Assembly: GCA_028689025.1 (NCBI GenBank)
Contig: JAQTXA010000002.1
Span: forward strand, 186,001 to 250,000
Direction: 5' to 3'
Source: Aliarcobacter sp.
Lineage (GTDB): Bacteria > Campylobacterota > Campylobacteria > Campylobacterales > Arcobacteraceae
DNA length: 64,000 nt
In this document: piece after piece, positions 51,940 through 61,430 of the stretch
How the letters are laid out: each line of letters begins with the position of its first letter
Position numbering within the stretch: the first letter of the stretch is position 1
Notes under the pieces: generated by a model
Databases searched by the model: none
What the model was told of the DNA's origin: nothing
The model's input: the letters and a program-made list of their open reading frames with translations, nothing else
Translations under genes and position numbers: made by a program

Positions 51940-53465
51940 TATTTAACCTCCCCAATAGAGTTTAAAGCTTTTAATTTAACTTTTGTATCCTCATTAACTG
52001 CTTTTATTTCCATTACTTTTGTAAGTTGAGTTACTGTTGTATTTAATGGATCTAAAATTATTTTTGGATAAATTCCTAATGCTATAATTAAAAGAACCAA
52101 TGAAGAAAGTGCTACTAATTCTCTTCCTGCAATATCACTCATACCTTTATTTTCAGGTTTTGTTAATTTTCCAAAGAATGTTCTTTTATACATTGCCAAC
52201 ATATAAACTGCACTTAAAACAATAGTTAAAGATGCGATAAATGTTAAAATTGGAGAGTATTTAAAGAATCCTAAAAGAGATAAGAACTCACCAATAAATC
52301 CAATTGTTAATGGTAATCCTATAGATGCCATTAATACAACTGCATAAACAAGAGCAAACATTGGCATATTATGTGCTAATCCACCAAACTCTTTTATCAT
52401 CTTGGTTTTTCTTCTATCGTATAAAACTCCAACACTCATAAATAGTGCTCCTGAAACAATACCATGTCCAATCATTAGATAAACTGCACCTGAAATTCCC
52501 TCAGTATTTAAAGCAAAAACTCCAAGAGTAATAACACCCATGTGAGAAATTGATGAGTATGCAATCATTTGTTTCATATCTTCTTGAGCATAGGCAATCA
52601 TTGCTGTATAAATAATTGCAATTAGTCCTAGAGTTGCCATGAATCCTGAAAAATAAACACTTGCATCTGGAAATAGTGGAAGTGAAAATCTAATAAATCC
52701 ATAAGTTTCCATTTTTAGTAAAACAGCTGCTAACATAATTGAACCAATTGTTGGTGCTTGTCCATGAGCTAGTGGAAGCCAAGTATGGAATGGAAACATT
52801 GGAACTTTTACGGCAAAGGCCATAAAGAATGCAATAAATAACCATAATTGTAAATCAAATGGAAGAATTATACTATTCCACTCTAATACACTAAAACTCC
52901 ATGTACCTGTTGTTTGATAAAATATATATCCAAAATACAAAATTCCAATAAGCATTATTAAAGAACCTGTGAATGTATATAAAAAGAATTTAATAGCTGC
53001 ATAAAATCTTTTTTCTGCTCCCCAGAATCCAATAACATAAAACATTGGAATAAGTGTTAATTCCCAGAAAATATAAAATAAAATTAAATCTAAAGAAACA
53101 AAAACCCCAACCATTGTCATCTCTAAAAACAACATTGTAATAATTAAGTTTTTTACATCTTTTTTCTCAGTTAAACCTATTAATGCAATCATCGTCATAA
53201 ACGTAATCATAATAATTAGAAATAGAGAAACCCCATCAATACCAACTAAATAATTAATTCCATAAGAACTTATAAGAGGTAAACTTTGTACAAATTGCAT
53301 ACCTGCAACGTTTGTATCAAAATAGTACCAAAGTAAAAGTGACAATACAAATTCAACAACTGTAACAACAACTCCATATTGTCTCATAGAATCTTTATCA
53401 ATTAAAAATCCAACAACTGCTGCAGCTGCTGGAAAGAATATCAACATAGATAAAATATTTTCCAT
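51939..53465 (-). CDS. nuoM: Complex I subunit M
   Basis: Antiporter-like proton-pumping subunit, 508 residues with about 14 helices. VPMFPFHTWLPLAHGQAPT and EDMKQMIAYSSISHMGV carry the conserved charged and His residues of the channel. It starts 12 bases after nuoL and overlaps nuoN. Confidence 0.96.
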   Translation of the reverse strand: MENILSMLIFFPAAAAVVGFLIDKDSMRQYGVVVTVVEFVLSLLLWYYFDTNVAGMQFVQSLPLISSYGINYLVGIDGVSLFLIIMITFMTMIALIGLTEKKDVKNLIITMLFLEMTMVGVFVSLDLILFYIFWELTLIPMFYVIGFWGAEKRFYAAIKFFLYTFTGSLIMLIGILYFGYIFYQTTGTWSFSVLEWNSIILPFDLQLWLFIAFFMAFAVKVPMFPFHTWLPLAHGQAPTIGSIMLAAVLLKMETYGFIRFSLPLFPDASVYFSGFMATLGLIAIIYTAMIAYAQEDMKQMIAYSSISHMGVITLGVFALNTEGISGAVYLMIGHGIVSGALFMSVGVLYDRRKTKMIKEFGGLAHNMPMFALVYAVVLMASIGLPLTIGFIGEFLSLLGFFKYSPILTFIASLTIVLSAVYMLAMYKRTFFGKLTKPENKGMSDIAGRELVALSSLVLLIIALGIYPKIILDPLNTTVTQLTKVMEIKAVNEDTKVKLKALNSIGEVK

Positions 53466-53477
53466 TTACATAACCCC

Positions 53478-55337
53478 TTAAAGTACCGATAAAACTAAGG
53501 CAAAGATTAATCCTGTGATTAATCCAAGAGCCATAAGTTTTAACGATGATGATAAATTACCAGATTGAATTGGTCTTGCTTTTACACCTAGTTTATTAAC
53601 AAAGTGAGCTAAGCCATCAATTGATGCATCAATTAATTTTATTTCTATTGTTTTCCATGCCCAAACTGAGAATTTATGATATGGTTTTGAAATGGCAACT
53701 TCGTAAAATCTTGGAATAAAGTATTGGTTACTTAACAATTTATAAATTGAAGTCTCTTCCCAAGATTTACTAAATCCACCGTTCTTATATTTAAATACTG
53801 CAACTAAAATACCAAATATTGCAACAGCACTTGTTACTAATATTAATATCCAAGAAGTTGAATGACTAATGTGTTCAGGTTCCCACGTTGGTAAAACTTT
53901 TGTAACAAACTCAACAAATGAGTGTTCAAACCAACCAGCAATTACAGCTAAAACTGCAAGTGGAATCATTGCAGCTATTACAAAGTTTTTAGCTTCGTGA
54001 GGATGATGTTCTTCATTTGAATAGTTTTGTTCTCCAAAGAAAATTTTCATTACAAGTCTAAATGAATAAAATGCTGTTAAACCAGCAGTTATCCATAAAA
54101 TTGCCCATAAAACAATTGCATTTGAATTAAATGCAACTTCAAGAATTTTATCTTTCGAGAAGAACCCAGCAAGTGGAAAAATTCCAGCAAGTGCTAAAGA
54201 AGCAAGAGTCATAATAATTGAAGTTGCCTTCATTTTATTATGTAATCCACCCATTTTCCTAATATCTAATTCCTCATCCATAGCATGCATAACATTTCCA
54301 GCACCTAAGAATAAAACCGATTTAAAGAAAGCGTGAGCTGCTAAATGGAAAAGTGCAACCCAATAAGCACCAAGACCAGCAGCAACGAACATATATCCTA
54401 ATTGAGATAGTGTAGAATAAGCAATGATTCTTTTCATATCATTATTAACTAAAGCCATAGAAGCTGCAAAAATAGCAACAAAAGCTCCAAGAGCTGCTAT
54501 TGCATATCCGACTTCAGGAATTAAAGTATAAAGTTCATTTGATCTTACAACTAAATAAACCCCTGCTGTTACCATAGTTGCTGCGTGAATTAGTGCTGAA
54601 ACGGGAGTTGGTCCTTCCATCGCATCTGCAAGCCATGTATGAAGTGGAAACTGTGCTGATTTTCCCATAGCTCCTAAGAATAATAAAGCACCAATCCAAA
54701 CTAAAATGTTGTTATCTAAAGTTGAAATTTTTGCAAATACGATATCATATTGTAAACTTCCAATATTCCAATAAATTACAAACATTCCAAGAAGTAATCC
54801 TAAATCTCCAATTCTATTCATAATAAAGGCTTCATTTGCTGCCCATGTTGCAGATTCTTTGTGGTACCAAAAACCAATTAGTAACCATGAACAAACTCCA
54901 ACACCTTCCCATCCTATAAATAAAACAGCAAAGTTATCACTCATTACTAAAACTAACATTGAAAATACGAATGCAGATAAATAAGAGAAGTATCTATTAA
55001 ATCCTTTGTCGTGATCCATATATCCAATAGAGTGGATATGAACCATAGTAGAAACAACAGTAACAACAGACATCATTACAACACTTACTTCATCAACCAC
55101 AAAACCAAAAGGAATATTTAAACTTCCTATTACAATCCAATCAAATAAATTTACATGTAAAGTTGTTTCTGTTGTGTAAACAAAATATAATAGATACAAA
55201 GATGCATACATAGAAACAGCTAACATAAAAGATGTAAACAATCCAGTAAATAGTGTTTTTTTCTGCATTGAAAATAGTGCAGCTACTAAAGAACCTACAA
55301 GTGGGGCAAAAAGTGCAATGTATATATATTTTTCCAT
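53478..55337 (-). CDS. nuoL: Complex I subunit L
   Basis: Distal antiporter-like subunit, 619 residues. AQFPLHTWLADAMEGPTPVS and NDMKRIIAYSTLSQLGYM are the family hallmarks, and a long amphipathic helix region plus a last membrane anchor follow toward the C terminus, as expected for the lateral arm. It starts 2 bases after nuoK. Confidence 0.97.
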   Translation of the reverse strand: MEKYIYIALFAPLVGSLVAALFSMQKKTLFTGLFTSFMLAVSMYASLYLLYFVYTTETTLHVNLFDWIVIGSLNIPFGFVVDEVSVVMMSVVTVVSTMVHIHSIGYMDHDKGFNRYFSYLSAFVFSMLVLVMSDNFAVLFIGWEGVGVCSWLLIGFWYHKESATWAANEAFIMNRIGDLGLLLGMFVIYWNIGSLQYDIVFAKISTLDNNILVWIGALLFLGAMGKSAQFPLHTWLADAMEGPTPVSALIHAATMVTAGVYLVVRSNELYTLIPEVGYAIAALGAFVAIFAASMALVNNDMKRIIAYSTLSQLGYMFVAAGLGAYWVALFHLAAHAFFKSVLFLGAGNVMHAMDEELDIRKMGGLHNKMKATSIIMTLASLALAGIFPLAGFFSKDKILEVAFNSNAIVLWAILWITAGLTAFYSFRLVMKIFFGEQNYSNEEHHPHEAKNFVIAAMIPLAVLAVIAGWFEHSFVEFVTKVLPTWEPEHISHSTSWILILVTSAVAIFGILVAVFKYKNGGFSKSWEETSIYKLLSNQYFIPRFYEVAISKPYHKFSVWAWKTIEIKLIDASIDGLAHFVNKLGVKARPIQSGNLSSSLKLMALGLITGLIFALVLSVL

Positions 55338-55339
55338 AA

Positions 55340-55639
55340 TTACCCTTTCATCCCTGCAATATCATCTAAGTTAATAGAACCTGTTCTTTTGTACCATAAA
55401 ATTAGTAAACCAAGACCAATTGCAACTTCACTTGCAGCAACTGCTATAATAAAAAATGCAAACATTTGTCCTGTTAAATCCCCGTGAAATTTTGAGATTG
55501 CAGCAAATCCTACATTTACCGCATTTAACATAATTTCTGTAGAGAAAAACAACATTAAAACATTTTTTCTTCTAATTACACCAATTAAACCTATACAAAA
55601 TAGAATTGTTGAGAGTATTAAATATGCATTAAGAGTCAT
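55340..55639 (-). CDS. nuoK: Complex I subunit K
   Basis: A 99-residue subunit with three membrane helices. Conserved acidic residues occur within helices (FSTEIMLNAVN and AASEVAIGLGL), as in other NuoK. It overlaps nuoJ by 4 bases. Confidence 0.95.
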   Translation of the reverse strand: MTLNAYLILSTILFCIGLIGVIRRKNVLMLFFSTEIMLNAVNVGFAAISKFHGDLTGQMFAFFIIAVAASEVAIGLGLLILWYKRTGSINLDDIAGMKG

Positions 55640-56217
55640 TTAACATCCTTTGAAGATGCTGCATCAAGTCTGATTTTTTCATCTATTTCTTCTTCTTTCA
55701 TTTCAGAATATGATTCATTCATTTTTTTCCCTGCTAATACAATTCCACCAATCATTGCAACCAAAAGCATGATTGCTGCTAATTCAAATGCTAATAAATA
55801 TTTTGTAAACAGTACATATCCAACATCAACTGTATTTCCATATTCAGGATGAACTGGATAATTTGCTTCAATGTTTTGTCCAATAATCGGAGCTAAAAAT
55901 ACAACTACTAAAATTAGTGCTAACATTCCTGAAAGTAAAAATACTAATCTTGGATTTTTTATCTTCTCTTTTACTTCTGATAATGAGTCAAAAAACATCA
56001 TTCCAAATGCATATAAAGCCATAATTGCACCTGTATAAACTACAATTTGAACGGCTCCTAGGAAATCTGCATTTAATAAAAAGAAAAATGCTGAGATAAA
56101 AATCATTCCAGCAGCAAGTGAACTTAATGCATATAAAGCATTATTTGTTAAAACTGTAATACTAAACATACTAATAGTTAACACTGAAAATATTATAAAA
56201 GCTATAACTTCAAACAT
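55636..56217 (-). CDS. nuoJ: Complex I subunit J
   Basis: A 193-residue membrane subunit with five helices. FLGAVQIVVYTGAIMALYAF is the conserved helix 3 that undergoes a pi-bulge change in the enzyme cycle. The C-terminal ~30 residues are hydrophilic and charged (KEEEIDEKIRLD). It lies 11 bases after nuoI. Confidence 0.95.
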   Translation of the reverse strand: MFEVIAFIIFSVLTISMFSITVLTNNALYALSSLAAGMIFISAFFFLLNADFLGAVQIVVYTGAIMALYAFGMMFFDSLSEVKEKIKNPRLVFLLSGMLALILVVVFLAPIIGQNIEANYPVHPEYGNTVDVGYVLFTKYLLAFELAAIMLLVAMIGGIVLAGKKMNESYSEMKEEEIDEKIRLDAASSKDVK

Positions 56218-56228
56218 CTAGACTCCTC

Positions 56229-56849
56229 TTAGTATGATAATGGTGTTTTTTTAATTTTTTTATCTGCATCTGGTGACACCGAACCATATCCATCAAATTC
56301 AAGTTGTGCACCTAAACCATTTGCTGATGTTAAAATATCTTCTTTAAGTGAGAAATGTGCTCTTTGTTCACTTGAATTTTCATATCTTCCACCATGAACG
56401 ATTGCTAGTTCTGGACAAACCTCAGCACAATATCCACAGAAAATACATCTTCCCATGTTTATCGTATATTGCATTACTTCTTTTCTAGAATTTTCATCAA
56501 TTCTTGTTTCCATTCTAATGCAGTTTGATATACAAATTTTTTCACAAAGTCCACAACCAATACATCTCTCTTCACCTGACTCTAAAAGTCTTAAAAGTTT
56601 GTGTACTGCTCTATATCTTGGACCTATTGGAAGTTTTTCTTTTGGATATTGAACTGTTGCCATTTCACCTTTAAATAATGCTCTATACATTATTCCAAAA
56701 GTAATTTTCATACCAACAAAAAGTTCGCCTTTTACAGATCTTGATAATACTTGTTTGAACATATCCCAAGAAGTTTTAGGATAATTATCTTCTTGAACCG
56801 TAACATATCCATCTGATACATTTCTATTTTTAAAATCGTTTAGTTCCAT
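56229..56849 (-). CDS. nuoI: Complex I subunit I, 8Fe-8S ferredoxin-like
   Basis: A 206-residue peripheral-arm subunit carrying clusters N6a and N6b. The two ligand sets are CIGCGLCEKIC and CIFCGYCAEVCPE. The N-terminal ~60 residues are longer than in E. coli NuoI (180 residues). It lies between nuoH and nuoJ. Confidence 0.96.
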   Translation of the reverse strand: MELNDFKNRNVSDGYVTVQEDNYPKTSWDMFKQVLSRSVKGELFVGMKITFGIMYRALFKGEMATVQYPKEKLPIGPRYRAVHKLLRLLESGEERCIGCGLCEKICISNCIRMETRIDENSRKEVMQYTINMGRCIFCGYCAEVCPELAIVHGGRYENSSEQRAHFSLKEDILTSANGLGAQLEFDGYGSVSPDADKKIKKTPLSY

Positions 56850-56858
56850 TCTAACTCC

Positions 56859-57851
56859 CTAAAACATCATCACAAAGCCAGTAACTAAAATATTTAGTAC
56901 TGCAAGTGGCATTAATATTTTCCAACATAACCACATTAATTGATCAGGTCTAATATGAGGCCAAGAAGCTCTTGTCCATAAAAAGATAAAAATCAAAAAC
57001 ATAACTTTTAATACAATTGCAAATCCACCTGGGATAAACCATAAATCATTAAATCCACCTAAGAAGATAAGTGTAATTAAAAATGAAATTGTAAAAAGGT
57101 TAGCATACTCTCCAATAAAAAACATTCCCCATCTCATACCTGAATACTCAGTTGCATAACCAGCAACTAACTCAGCTTCATGTTCAAGTAAGTCAAATGG
57201 AGTTCTATTTGTTTCAGCAAATCCAGCAATTGTGAATAAAATAAAAGCTAATGGTTGTGACCAAATAATCCAGTCAGTAACTCCACCTGATTGATAGTTA
57301 TTAATATCAATTAAAGATAAACTTCCAACCATCATAAGTGGAGCTAAAAGTGAAAGTCCTGAAACTACTTCATAAGATAAAAGTTGAATTGCAGTTCTAG
57401 CACCCCCAAGTAATGCCCATTTATTTGCACTACTCATACCACCAAGTAATGGTCCATAAAGTCCAACAGCACCCACAGACATTACAAATAAAACACCCAC
57501 ATTAATATCTGAAATAATTGGTCTAACTGTATATCCAAACATCTCAAATTCTGGGAAAAATGGAACAGCACTCATTGCAATAAATGCAGTTGCAGCTGTA
57601 ATTAAAGGGGCCACCATAAAAATAGGTCTATTTGCATTTGCAGGAATAAAGTCCTCTTTACAAAATAGTTTAATTCCATCTGCTGCTATTTGCAATAATC
57701 CATAAGGTCCAACATTTGTAGGCCCTAATCTTCTTTGCATAAATGCTAGAACTTTTCTTTCAATATAAGTTGTAAATCCAGCAAGGGCTGAGAAAACTGC
57801 AAGAACAACTACTACTTTGATTACTGTTTCTAATATGATACTTGTTTCCAT
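56859..57851 (-). CDS. nuoH: Complex I subunit H
   Basis: A 330-residue membrane subunit with eight to nine helices, forming the quinone chamber. Typical segments are TYIERKVLAFMQRRLGPTNV, GLLQIAADGIKLFCKED and ETNRTPFDLLEHEAELVAGY. It starts 1 base after nuoG. Confidence 0.97.
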   Translation of the reverse strand: METSIILETVIKVVVVLAVFSALAGFTTYIERKVLAFMQRRLGPTNVGPYGLLQIAADGIKLFCKEDFIPANANRPIFMVAPLITAATAFIAMSAVPFFPEFEMFGYTVRPIISDINVGVLFVMSVGAVGLYGPLLGGMSSANKWALLGGARTAIQLLSYEVVSGLSLLAPLMMVGSLSLIDINNYQSGGVTDWIIWSQPLAFILFTIAGFAETNRTPFDLLEHEAELVAGYATEYSGMRWGMFFIGEYANLFTISFLITLIFLGGFNDLWFIPGGFAIVLKVMFLIFIFLWTRASWPHIRPDQLMWLCWKILMPLAVLNILVTGFVMMF

Positions 57852-57852
57852 A

Positions 57853-60327
57853 CTATGCCTTTACTACTTTTGCTTTATTAAATCTATAACTGTTAAATAA
57901 AACATTTGATGCACTGTTTTTCATAAATGTTGATACATAAGGAATATTTCCATCTATTTGAATATCAACAAAAGCATTTAATACTAACTCTTGATTATTA
58001 GCATTTATTTTTACTTTATCACCCTCAGATAATTCAAGTTTTTCAAACAAAGCTTTTGAGAAGAAAATTCCATCTTGTAAATTTTCTTTAAATTCATGGC
58101 TAATTGCTGTAAATTCATTAAATTGATTAATTGGATTTGCTTTATAAATTAAAATCTCATCAGCAGCTAAAGTGATTTTTTCTACATCTATTTGTTTTGT
58201 TGTATCTTGAGTTAAAGTATCATTTGAAGTTAATTCATAACCTCTATATTCAACTTGGTCATTTCCAAATTTGTTTGGTAAATCATCAAAAGCAAGAGCT
58301 TTATAACCTTTTTCAAGAGGAAGTTTAGCTGTGTATTCTATTGTATATTCAACATCTTCATTTAAAAGTTCATTTGCAATATCATTTAATGTATAACCTT
58401 TAAACTCTAAAGCTGCATTTGTAGGAATTACTTTTTTGTCAATATTTGTAAAAGTTCCCTCTTGTTGATTAAGTGCTGGAATATCTAAATCTGCATCACC
58501 TAAAGCTGAAAGTTCAAAATCAGCTTTTACGTTATATCCAACACTAAATCCTGATTCTTCACGTGAAAGTGTACAAATTTGTGCAACACCTAAAGTATTT
58601 GTTTGAGATGGAATGATTACCACATCAAAAGCTGAATATTTATCAACTAAACCACAAAGTTTTGCAAGATTTTCAGCATTTGGATGAGTTATTAAATCTT
58701 CTCCAACCATTAAAGAGAAAGTATCTTTTTTAACTAACATTTCATCAACTAAATCAAGGAATTTTTCATCTTTCCCAAAAGCCTCAACTAATGTTGTATA
58801 TTCATACTTAACTTCTTTTGAAACTTTATTAGTTACAACTTTTTTAACTTCTTTCTCTTCACCATTTGCTTCATCAACAACTATTTCAACAACTGTTTCT
58901 TTAACATCTTCAGTAACAGTTTTTGTTTTCATTTCTTTAAATGAATCTATATACTCTTGAACTTCAGCTGGTAAATCTTTTGCAAATTTATATAAAATAA
59001 AATATAAAATTGACTCTTCAACCATCGCATCATGGTATATAAAATCTGTAGTTTTACCTTTTTTACCAATTTTTTCCATAATTGGATCAGCTAGAGGATG
59101 AAAATATAAACCACTTCCTTTATTCATTGAAACTGAGTTATTAAAGGCATATCTTGCATTTGGTAAATCTGATTTCAAATATGAACCTACAGAAATTACA
59201 AAGTTTGAATTATGTACATCTGATAGTTTTGATGAATAAAGTGATTTTCCTGAAGTTTTAGAATAGTTTCTTAAAAACTCTTGGTATCTTCTAGCATCTT
59301 CATTTACAAGGTTTGCTCCCATTTTTTGAGCGATTTTTTGTAATATTAAAGCTTCTTCATTTGTTATAAAAGAATTAAATTTGATATTTTTTGCTTTTTT
59401 AAAGGCTTCAAGTGCTTTTGCAAAAGCATCTTTATCTTTAGATTGAACTTTATTTTCAAAATCATAAGCAAATCTTCCAGCTCCATTTACAGTTGAAAAA
59501 TGTGGTTCACTATTTACTCTATAAATTTTTTTAGTTGCATGTTTGTCTATTGATTCATGTTTTACATCATAATATAAAAATGCACAATCAGATGAGTGAG
59601 GATTAGCTGCTGGTATTTTTTTAAGTTCCCAAGCATTTGAAGTATATTGGAAATCATGTGAAACTAATGCTCCAACGGGACAGGCACTTATACACTCTCC
59701 ACAGTTTGTACAGGCATCTGCATCATAACCAATAAGTGATTTATTAAGTTTATTCCACATTGCATAGGCATCTTTTGGCATTTCATCTTTAAATACTTTA
59801 TCAATGTTATCTGAATCTCTTTTTACCGTACTAAGGGCACTTGAACCTACCATATCTTCACATACAGTTACACATCTTTCACAAACAATACATAAAGCTG
59901 GGTCATAATTCATAACTCCCCAATGAGCAGTTGGTCTGTGAATATCTTTTATACTATAGTTTTGAGAATCAACTTTCATGTATAAAGAGTAATTTTGTAA
60001 TTCACACTCACCACTTTGGTCACAAACACCACATTGTAATGGATGGTTTACATCGTAAACTTCCATTATTGCTCGTCTTTCTTTTTCAATATTTTCTGTA
60101 ACTGTTGTAATGTTCATATCAGCTTTAACTTTTGTGTTACAACCATATACTTGTTTTCCATCCGCTTCAACTAAACATAATCTACATGCAAGTGTTGGTG
60201 AACATCTTGTTAAATAACAAACAGCAGGAACAAATACATCGTTTGCTCTTGCCACATTTAAAATTGATTCACCATCTTTGGCTTGAACACTTTTACCATC
60301 AATTGTTAATGTAATCATCTCGCTCAT
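57853..60327 (-). CDS. nuoG: Complex I subunit G, Fe-S and molybdopterin-oxidoreductase-like
   Basis: An 824-residue peripheral subunit. An N-terminal [2Fe-2S] domain carries CYLTRCSPTLACRLC; a His/Cys-ligated cluster region follows (HPLQCGVCDQSGECELQNYS); then two 4Fe-4S sites (CIVCERCVTVC and CTNCGECISACP). The rest is a degenerate molybdopterin-type domain. Residues ~467-509 form a Lys/Glu/Val-rich insertion. Its ATG shares bases with the TAA of the gene before it (TAATG). With no NuoF, electrons must enter here or through an interacting protein; in C. jejuni flavodoxin has that role. Confidence 0.95.
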   Translation of the reverse strand: MSEMITLTIDGKSVQAKDGESILNVARANDVFVPAVCYLTRCSPTLACRLCLVEADGKQVYGCNTKVKADMNITTVTENIEKERRAIMEVYDVNHPLQCGVCDQSGECELQNYSLYMKVDSQNYSIKDIHRPTAHWGVMNYDPALCIVCERCVTVCEDMVGSSALSTVKRDSDNIDKVFKDEMPKDAYAMWNKLNKSLIGYDADACTNCGECISACPVGALVSHDFQYTSNAWELKKIPAANPHSSDCAFLYYDVKHESIDKHATKKIYRVNSEPHFSTVNGAGRFAYDFENKVQSKDKDAFAKALEAFKKAKNIKFNSFITNEEALILQKIAQKMGANLVNEDARRYQEFLRNYSKTSGKSLYSSKLSDVHNSNFVISVGSYLKSDLPNARYAFNNSVSMNKGSGLYFHPLADPIMEKIGKKGKTTDFIYHDAMVEESILYFILYKFAKDLPAEVQEYIDSFKEMKTKTVTEDVKETVVEIVVDEANGEEKEVKKVVTNKVSKEVKYEYTTLVEAFGKDEKFLDLVDEMLVKKDTFSLMVGEDLITHPNAENLAKLCGLVDKYSAFDVVIIPSQTNTLGVAQICTLSREESGFSVGYNVKADFELSALGDADLDIPALNQQEGTFTNIDKKVIPTNAALEFKGYTLNDIANELLNEDVEYTIEYTAKLPLEKGYKALAFDDLPNKFGNDQVEYRGYELTSNDTLTQDTTKQIDVEKITLAADEILIYKANPINQFNEFTAISHEFKENLQDGIFFSKALFEKLELSEGDKVKINANNQELVLNAFVDIQIDGNIPYVSTFMKNSASNVLFNSYRFNKAKVVKA

Positions 60328-61124
60328 TACGCTTCAACCTTTTCAATCTTTACTTGTTTATAAATATAGCCATTAAAAATATCTTCATTAATTTTTGTTT
60401 TTAGAATTGCAATTGTTCCATGTAAGTTTTCATCAATTCTTAATACTCTTTTGATTTTTTCATTTTTTGATATTACAAAAACTTCATTACCATTTGATAC
60501 CTTTGCTATATTTGCAAAAGTTTGACTTGTTATTAATTCATCATTTTGTTCATCTACTAATTTGTAAACTAATGTTCCGTTAAATGATTTTAATTCTTCT
60601 AGCTCTTCTAAATCAAAATCTGTACAAGAATTGATTTTTTGCCCTAATTCTTCATTTAGAACAACTAAATTAAAATCTGAATATTTTTTTAATATTGCTA
60701 ATAATTTAACAATATTTTCTACTCTTTCGTGATTTACTAAATCATTTCCAACAATTAATGTTTTAACTTTTGCTTCTTGCGAGTTTTCAAAAGCTTCTTC
60801 AAACTCTTCTTCCCCTGCACTACTTTCAGCACTAATGTAACCTAAGTCTAAATCCTCTAAAAAGTTTTTAATTTTTTCATCACAATTTGAAGCAAAACTA
60901 TTTAATAATAAAGCACTAATTCCCTCTTCACTTCCAACTTCGTATTTTATTAGTTGAGAATAAAATGGTTTTAAATTAAAATTATCAATTGGATGCATAT
61001 AAATAAATTTTGCACTATTAGTTTCAACAGCTTTTATAATTGAATCTTTAAGGTCTTTCTCTTCAACAAAAGTTCCAAAAGAGATAATAAAATCGCTTTT
61101 TAAAATTAGCTCTATTTTATTCAT
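60327..61124 (-). CDS. NuoF-position protein, resembles the C-terminal half of NuoG
   Basis: A 265-residue protein in the place of nuoF. It has no FMN or NADH site and no Fe-S ligand set, so it is not NuoF. By eye it matches the adjacent NuoG: FIISFGTFVEEKDL against FVISVGSYLKSDL, and TLIVGNDLVNHERVENIVKL against SLMVGEDLITHPNAENLAKL, in the same order. It corresponds in position to Cj1574c/HP1265 of relatives. ATG 61124 was chosen; the frame extends to a TTG at 61139. It overlaps the NuoE-position gene by 8 bases. Confidence 0.85.
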   Translation of the reverse strand: MNKIELILKSDFIISFGTFVEEKDLKDSIIKAVETNSAKFIYMHPIDNFNLKPFYSQLIKYEVGSEEGISALLLNSFASNCDEKIKNFLEDLDLGYISAESSAGEEEFEEAFENSQEAKVKTLIVGNDLVNHERVENIVKLLAILKKYSDFNLVVLNEELGQKINSCTDFDLEELEELKSFNGTLVYKLVDEQNDELITSQTFANIAKVSNGNEVFVISKNEKIKRVLRIDENLHGTIAILKTKINEDIFNGYIYKQVKIEKVEA

Positions 61125-61419
61125 CTTTTGCACTTTCAACAGCTACAGCTTTTCTCTCATCATCCTGATGTTCTCTCTCCGCTGGTTCTGGTTTTACTTT
61201 TTTTACAACTAATGTCCAATCAACTTCATTAAACTTAATTGAGTTCATCAATGTATAACCCGCTTCATAAATTACATCGGCTGATTTTTGGATATTAGAA
61301 AAATCTCCAATTTCAAACATAATAATTGCTGTCTCTTCAGGAGCAATTTGTTTATCCATTAACTCTAACATTCTAGTGTAGAAGTCATTTTTCAAGTGTC
61401 TTAAATCAAATCTTTTCAT
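61117..61419 (-). CDS. NuoE-position small protein
   Basis: A 100-residue soluble protein in the place of nuoE. It lacks the cysteines of a thioredoxin-like [2Fe-2S] NuoE. The first ~75 residues look like a compact alpha/beta fold (TAIIMFEIGDFSNIQKSAD, WTLVVKKVKP); the last ~25 are charged and probably disordered. It corresponds in position to Cj1575c/HP1264. A role in docking the electron donor is suspected from the absence of NuoE and NuoF but cannot be shown here. Confidence 0.85.
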   Translation of the reverse strand: MKRFDLRHLKNDFYTRMLELMDKQIAPEETAIIMFEIGDFSNIQKSADVIYEAGYTLMNSIKFNEVDWTLVVKKVKPEPAEREHQDDERKAVAVESAKDE

Positions 61420-61430
61420 AACTTCATCCC

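Noticed and set aside
60327-61124. Annotating this gene as nuoF
   Set aside because: It lacks FMN- and NADH-binding motifs and cluster cysteines; only its place in the operon fits.
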